Shown here piece by piece: positions 60,329 through 64,000 of a stretch of 64,000 bases of DNA. The DNA is from Marinifilum sp965230805. GTDB taxonomy: Bacteria > Bacteroidota > Bacteroidia > Bacteroidales > Marinifilaceae. How positions within the stretch are numbered: position 1 is the stretch's first letter; each line of letters begins with the position of its first letter. The DNA lies in contig NZ_OZ246019.1 of assembly GCF_965230805.1 (NCBI RefSeq), positions 2,728,001-2,792,000 on the forward strand, written 5' to 3'. Position numbers and translations under genes: made by a program. The notes under the pieces were generated by a model. That model was not told where the DNA came from and ran no database searches. It saw nothing but the letters and a program-made list of their open reading frames with translations.

Positions 60329-63292
60329 CTAAGCCTTTCTATTTCTAATCTTTGTTAAATAACTTACCGATGGTAAAGTGTGAATTTCTTCGAGCAGATG
60401 GTAGTTTCGCTTGCTTGAAGTTTCCTTTACCAGTTTGCTTTCCTTGTCGTTTAAATCGCCAAAGATGATGGCTCCCGAAGGACAAGCCTGCTGACAAGCG
60501 GTCTTGATTTCTCCATCCTTTACTTTTCTGCCTTCAATCTTGGCATTTAGTTTTCCTTCCTGAATTCTTTGCACACAAAGCGAACATTTCTCGATAACTC
60601 CTTTGGCTCGAATGGTAACATCAGGATTCAAAACCATTCGTTTTAGGTCTATGGTCATTTCTGCTACATCATGCAAGTTGTTTGGAATAGAATCCGCTTT
60701 GGTATAATCGAACCAATTGAAACGTCGAACTTTATACGGACAGTTGTTTCCGCAATATCGTGTACCAATGCATCGGTTGTAAGCCATTTGATTCAAGCCC
60801 TCGCTGCTGTGGTTGGTTGCCGCTACCGGGCAAACATTTTCGCACGGAGCATTATCGCAATGCTGACACATTACCGGCTGGAAGGAAACATCCGGATTGA
60901 ACTCATCCCCCGAGAAATATCGGTCAATTCGAATCCAAGACATCTCGTGCGCACGAACTACCTCTTTCTTCCCAACTACCGGAATATTGTTTTCGGACTG
61001 ACAAGCAATTGTGCAAGCCCCGCATCCCACACAGGAATTTAAATCAACCACCAAGCCCCAATGATGGTTTGGAAACTTTGGTTTTTCGTAAATGCTTGCA
61101 TTTTCGTAGGCATGATGCGATTCGTTGCCTGCCGATGGATTCTTCTTGTACTCTTCCAATGCAGCCTCGCGAACTATGGCTCTGCCTTCCATGGAATGAT
61201 GTGTTTGTGTCATCGCCAAATCATACTTCTCATTGGTTTTTGCCAGCTTTATATCCGCAATAAAATCATCACTTGCTTTTTGCAAGTAGTTTACATTAAC
61301 ACCCACATTCTTTCCAACAATTCCACAAACCTGTCGCCCATAGCCCAAAGCTACAGACATGCTATTGTATGCTTGGCCTGGCAAAATATAAACCGGAAGT
61401 GCTACTTTAGCATTCAACTCAAGCATATCACCGGTTTCGAGCATCATTTCTTCGGCCTGTTTTGGCGATATGCACAAGTAATTGTCCCAGCAAATTTTCG
61501 TTAGCGGATCGGGCATTTCTTGCAACCATGGATTATTGGCCATTTTTCCATCGCCAATGGCAATGGATTGGTACAATTGCAATTCTACCCCTTTACTATT
61601 GGCAGGTTTTGCCAGTTTATTAACAAGACTGTTGATATCTTTTATTTTTAGTTTGGTATCGAATACTGATTTTACATCCGGCTCAAACACTCCTTGTTGC
61701 AGACTGTGATTCCAAAAAGTGGTGAAGTTTGGATAAGCATCCTGCAATGGGTACATGTTCTTTTCCCAATAGGCTTTAATAAAATTCATGTAATTGATAT
61801 CCTCGCCTATCCAGCTAAGCAGACTCGACTGAAATTGCCTGGTATCGAAAAGCGGACGAATTCCCGGCTGCATCAGGCTGTATCTATTGGTTTTGGGTTC
61901 AAAATCGTTCCAACTTTCAAGAAAATGATTATCAGGAGCTACCAAATCCATCAATGCGGTAGTCTCGTTTGGAACCTCATCCATGGCCATGCTGAATGAT
62001 ATCTTTTTAAGAGCATCAGCAAACTCTTTTCCTTTGTTGTAATTAAAAACCGGGTTCACCCCATAAGTGATTATTCCTTTTAGCTTACCAGATTTCATAT
62101 CCTCCAAAAGCTGATCCATATCGGAATCAATGGCTTTGTGGGTATACACTTGCTTGTCTACTCGTAAAGTAGAGCCATAATTCTCTAATTCGTAATTAAT
62201 GGCGTTAACAATAATCTGTACATTGGTGTTCTTTGATCCTGAAACAACAATAGACTTGCCTTTATGCAAGCACAAATCTTTGGCAATGTTTTGGATATCT
62301 GCGGAAGCTTTAGGAATAGAATAAGTTGTTTTCCCTAAGCCTTGCAAAATCTCGTTGTAGAGCTGTGCAATCATTAAATTTTGTTCCGAAGGTTTTACAG
62401 GAATCCGCTTATCGGCGTTACTACCTGTAAGCGACAAGCGCGATTCTATTTGGGTATGATGCGACATGGAAGTTTTTCCATTACTCAACTTTCTTTTCTT
62501 GCTGTATTGCCTGATATGCTCTACCGGCATCAGCCAGGTACCCATAAAATCGGCATCGAAACTTACAATCCTATCAGCATAATCAAATCGGTAATCGGCA
62601 ATGCCAGCTTTGCCAAAGCACATTTCGTTTGCCTGAATTAGTGCTGACGCTGATTGACTATCATACTGCACCCATTTTACGTTTGGATATTGAGCAATGA
62701 ACTTTTTAATGATACTTATGGTGCTTGGGCTGTAAATGCTCGAAGTAAGCAAAACCACTTTTTCGTTGATATTTTTAAGATGATTTAATTCTTTTCGAAC
62801 TCTCTCATCCAGCTCATTCCATAATACCTTCTCATTTCCTTTCTTAGGATTTTTATATCTGCTCGTATCATACAAATCCAAAACCGATGCTTGTACCCTA
62901 GAGCTGGTTCCGCCATGAGTCACCCCCGATAAATCGTTTCCCTCTATCTTAATGGGTCTTCCCTCGCGGGTTTTAATCAGAATGCTGCAATAGTCACTCC
63001 CCTTGGCAAAACTTGATGCATAATAATTGGCTTTTCCCGGTGTTATTTCTTCGGGCTGAATAAGGTAGGGAATGGCTTTTTGAACGGAGTTCTCGCAACT
63101 TGCCACTATAGTACCAATAGCCAGGCTAAAACCACAAAGCTTTAAGAAATCGCGTCGTTTGCTTTTGGTATTATTTTCATTCTTGTCGAAGATATCCAAG
63201 ATCTGCTCCAGGTTTCCTTTAGGTATGGCTTTATCGGGAACAGAGTTTTCTCCATTTTTTAGTTCGGTAAGGCTTTTCCAATATTTTTTCAT
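60329..63292 (-). CDS. actB: Alternative complex III subunit ActB (molybdopterin-like plus Fe-S)
   Basis: 987 residues from the ATG at 63292 (MKKYWKSLTELKNGE). An ATG at 63370 would overlap the actA stop. A Tat-like motif KRRDFLKLCGFS stands near residue 53. The large first domain resembles molybdopterin oxidoreductases but, as in all ActB, lacks cofactor ligands. The C-terminal ferredoxin domain has CVGCGACTIAC, CQHCDNAPCENVCP, CIGTRYCGNNCP and a last set ending CQQACP. In the third set Thr replaces a Cys, as expected for the [3Fe-4S] site. Confidence 0.93.
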   Translation of the reverse strand: MKKYWKSLTELKNGENSVPDKAIPKGNLEQILDIFDKNENNTKSKRRDFLKLCGFSLAIGTIVASCENSVQKAIPYLIQPEEITPGKANYYASSFAKGSDYCSILIKTREGRPIKIEGNDLSGVTHGGTSSRVQASVLDLYDTSRYKNPKKGNEKVLWNELDERVRKELNHLKNINEKVVLLTSSIYSPSTISIIKKFIAQYPNVKWVQYDSQSASALIQANEMCFGKAGIADYRFDYADRIVSFDADFMGTWLMPVEHIRQYSKKRKLSNGKTSMSHHTQIESRLSLTGSNADKRIPVKPSEQNLMIAQLYNEILQGLGKTTYSIPKASADIQNIAKDLCLHKGKSIVVSGSKNTNVQIIVNAINYELENYGSTLRVDKQVYTHKAIDSDMDQLLEDMKSGKLKGIITYGVNPVFNYNKGKEFADALKKISFSMAMDEVPNETTALMDLVAPDNHFLESWNDFEPKTNRYSLMQPGIRPLFDTRQFQSSLLSWIGEDINYMNFIKAYWEKNMYPLQDAYPNFTTFWNHSLQQGVFEPDVKSVFDTKLKIKDINSLVNKLAKPANSKGVELQLYQSIAIGDGKMANNPWLQEMPDPLTKICWDNYLCISPKQAEEMMLETGDMLELNAKVALPVYILPGQAYNSMSVALGYGRQVCGIVGKNVGVNVNYLQKASDDFIADIKLAKTNEKYDLAMTQTHHSMEGRAIVREAALEEYKKNPSAGNESHHAYENASIYEKPKFPNHHWGLVVDLNSCVGCGACTIACQSENNIPVVGKKEVVRAHEMSWIRIDRYFSGDEFNPDVSFQPVMCQHCDNAPCENVCPVAATNHSSEGLNQMAYNRCIGTRYCGNNCPYKVRRFNWFDYTKADSIPNNLHDVAEMTIDLKRMVLNPDVTIRAKGVIEKCSLCVQRIQEGKLNAKIEGRKVKDGEIKTACQQACPSGAIIFGDLNDKESKLVKETSSKRNYHLLEEIHTLPSVSYLTKIRNRKA

Positions 63293-63348
63293 AGGTAAAC
63301 GATTATCAAGTGATACAAAATAGTTGGTTGAGTTCCACTCGCAGTGCA

Positions 63349-64000
63349 CTAGTAATGGCAACGAGCACACTCCCTTCCTCCAATATCCGTTACTCTAACA
63401 CTATCTATTACACCCGAAGTAAGTTTCTCGTGTAGCTTTTTAAATGATTCAGAATAGTAGGCGTTTTCTCGAAAATCAACTGCAGTTTTATCGTGACAAT
63501 CCAAACACCAGCCCATCGAAAGATCTTCGACCTGTTTTACCACATGCATTTCTTCAACTAGCCCATGACATTCCTGGCAGTCTCGCTTGCCAACATTTAC
63601 ATGTTGGGCATGACTAAAGAAAACATGATCGGGAAGTTGATGAATGCGAATCCACTCAACAGGAGTATTGTTATCAACTGCCGCATGAATTTTATTGATT
63701 TCGAATTTGCCTGAATTGCTACCTTCGCGCACAATAACATGGCAGTTCATACATAGGTTCACATGAGGTATTCCTGCCGATTTACTTTCATCCACTGTAG
63801 TGTGACAATAACGGCAATCAATCTTATTATCGGTTGCATGTATCTTATGCGAAAATTTAATTGGCTGGCTCGGCGCATAGTTCTGCTTTCTACCCAAGGC
63901 TATGGCGCCTTTGGCAAGCATTTGTATCTGGTATCCAAAAGCAAAAACAAATATCAGTACAGGAATAATTTTATATTTGATTTTTTTGGTAAAGAATAAG
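63349..64000 (-). CDS. actA: Alternative complex III pentahaem cytochrome ActA, cut by the window end
   Basis: First gene of the act operon. The frame stays open to the window edge, and its visible N-terminal part is a membrane anchor (KIIPVLIFVFAFGYQIQ) directly before MLAKGAIALG. Five haem motifs are present: CRYCH, CMNCH, CQECH, CLDCH and CARCH, matching the pentahaem ActA. It takes electrons from ActB on the periplasmic side. Starting at the internal Met (63921) would remove the anchor, so I treat the gene as running off the window. Confidence 0.9.
   Translation of the reverse strand, partial: LFFTKKIKYKIIPVLIFVFAFGYQIQMLAKGAIALGRKQNYAPSQPIKFSHKIHATDNKIDCRYCHTTVDESKSAGIPHVNLCMNCHVIVREGSNSGKFEINKIHAAVDNNTPVEWIRIHQLPDHVFFSHAQHVNVGKRDCQECHGLVEEMHVVKQVEDLSMGWCLDCHDKTAVDFRENAYYSESFKKLHEKLTSGVIDSVRVTDIGGRECARCHY

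Overview
The window comes from an AT-rich chromosome of a Bacteroidota bacterium, most likely an aerobic or microaerobic marine member of the Marinilabiliales/Bacteroidales side (inference). The signs are a gldA-gldF-gldG gliding-type ABC cassette, a PorQ-like type IX secretion protein, a fused CcoN-CcoO cbb3 oxidase, a complete alternative complex III (ACIII) operon, a fused DAHP synthase/chorismate mutase, an HU-like/DUF4469 protein, TAnnTTTG-type -7 promoter motifs and weak Shine-Dalgarno sequences. I saw no rRNA, tRNA or CRISPR.

Layout. 1-3.7 kb: 3' end of a uracil/xanthine permease, then a gene-poor stretch with repeats, a gene remnant and an HU-like protein. 4-12.7 kb: a purine permease with an outer-membrane partner, HAD phosphatase plus ybaK, an RluA-type pseudouridine synthase, a PaaI thioesterase, two outer-membrane proteins and purE. 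13-24.8 kb, plus strand: hpt-adk-obgE-PAP2, parE-parC-aroK and gldAFG. 25.5-39.1 kb, minus strand: parA-parB-DUF5683-mltD, rfaE1, priA, a single reading frame joining ispH to pfkA, cmk, porQ, a YkgJ protein and an EamA transporter. 39.1-40.4 kb: a repeat-rich gap. 40.4-52.6 kb, minus strand: cbb3 oxidase structural and assembly genes (ccoI, ccoS, ccoNO, ccoQ, ccoP, ccoG, fixH, a SafE-like protein), preceded by a compact Fe-S/NrfD/cytochrome c module. 53.4-56.5 kb: DAHP synthase/chorismate mutase, then a decayed insertion sequence between a truncated repeat and a truncated metal-binding gene. 56.5-64 kb, minus strand: ACIII genes actA (cut by the window edge)-actB-actC-actD-actF-actE.

How it fits together. 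The two respiratory blocks form a quinol-to-oxygen chain: ACIII, and possibly the smaller Fe-S/NrfD/cytochrome module, would oxidise menaquinol and reduce cytochrome c, which the high-affinity cbb3 oxidase then oxidises. The other genes are mostly housekeeping: purine salvage and synthesis, ribosome maturation, chromosome partition and decatenation, aromatic amino acids, isoprenoids and glycolysis, LPS heptose, and envelope and motility.

A MITE-like repeat family of about 267 bp with inverted ends (AACGTGAGTTCGA...) is scattered through the gaps. It has four full copies, two truncated ones and several solo ends. Target duplications are visible around the full copies. One solo end completes the stop codon of fixH, and another copy supplies the start of a small membrane ORF. 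The most unusual coding features are the in-frame ispH-pfkA fusion and the compact three-gene NrfD module beside the cbb3 operon.
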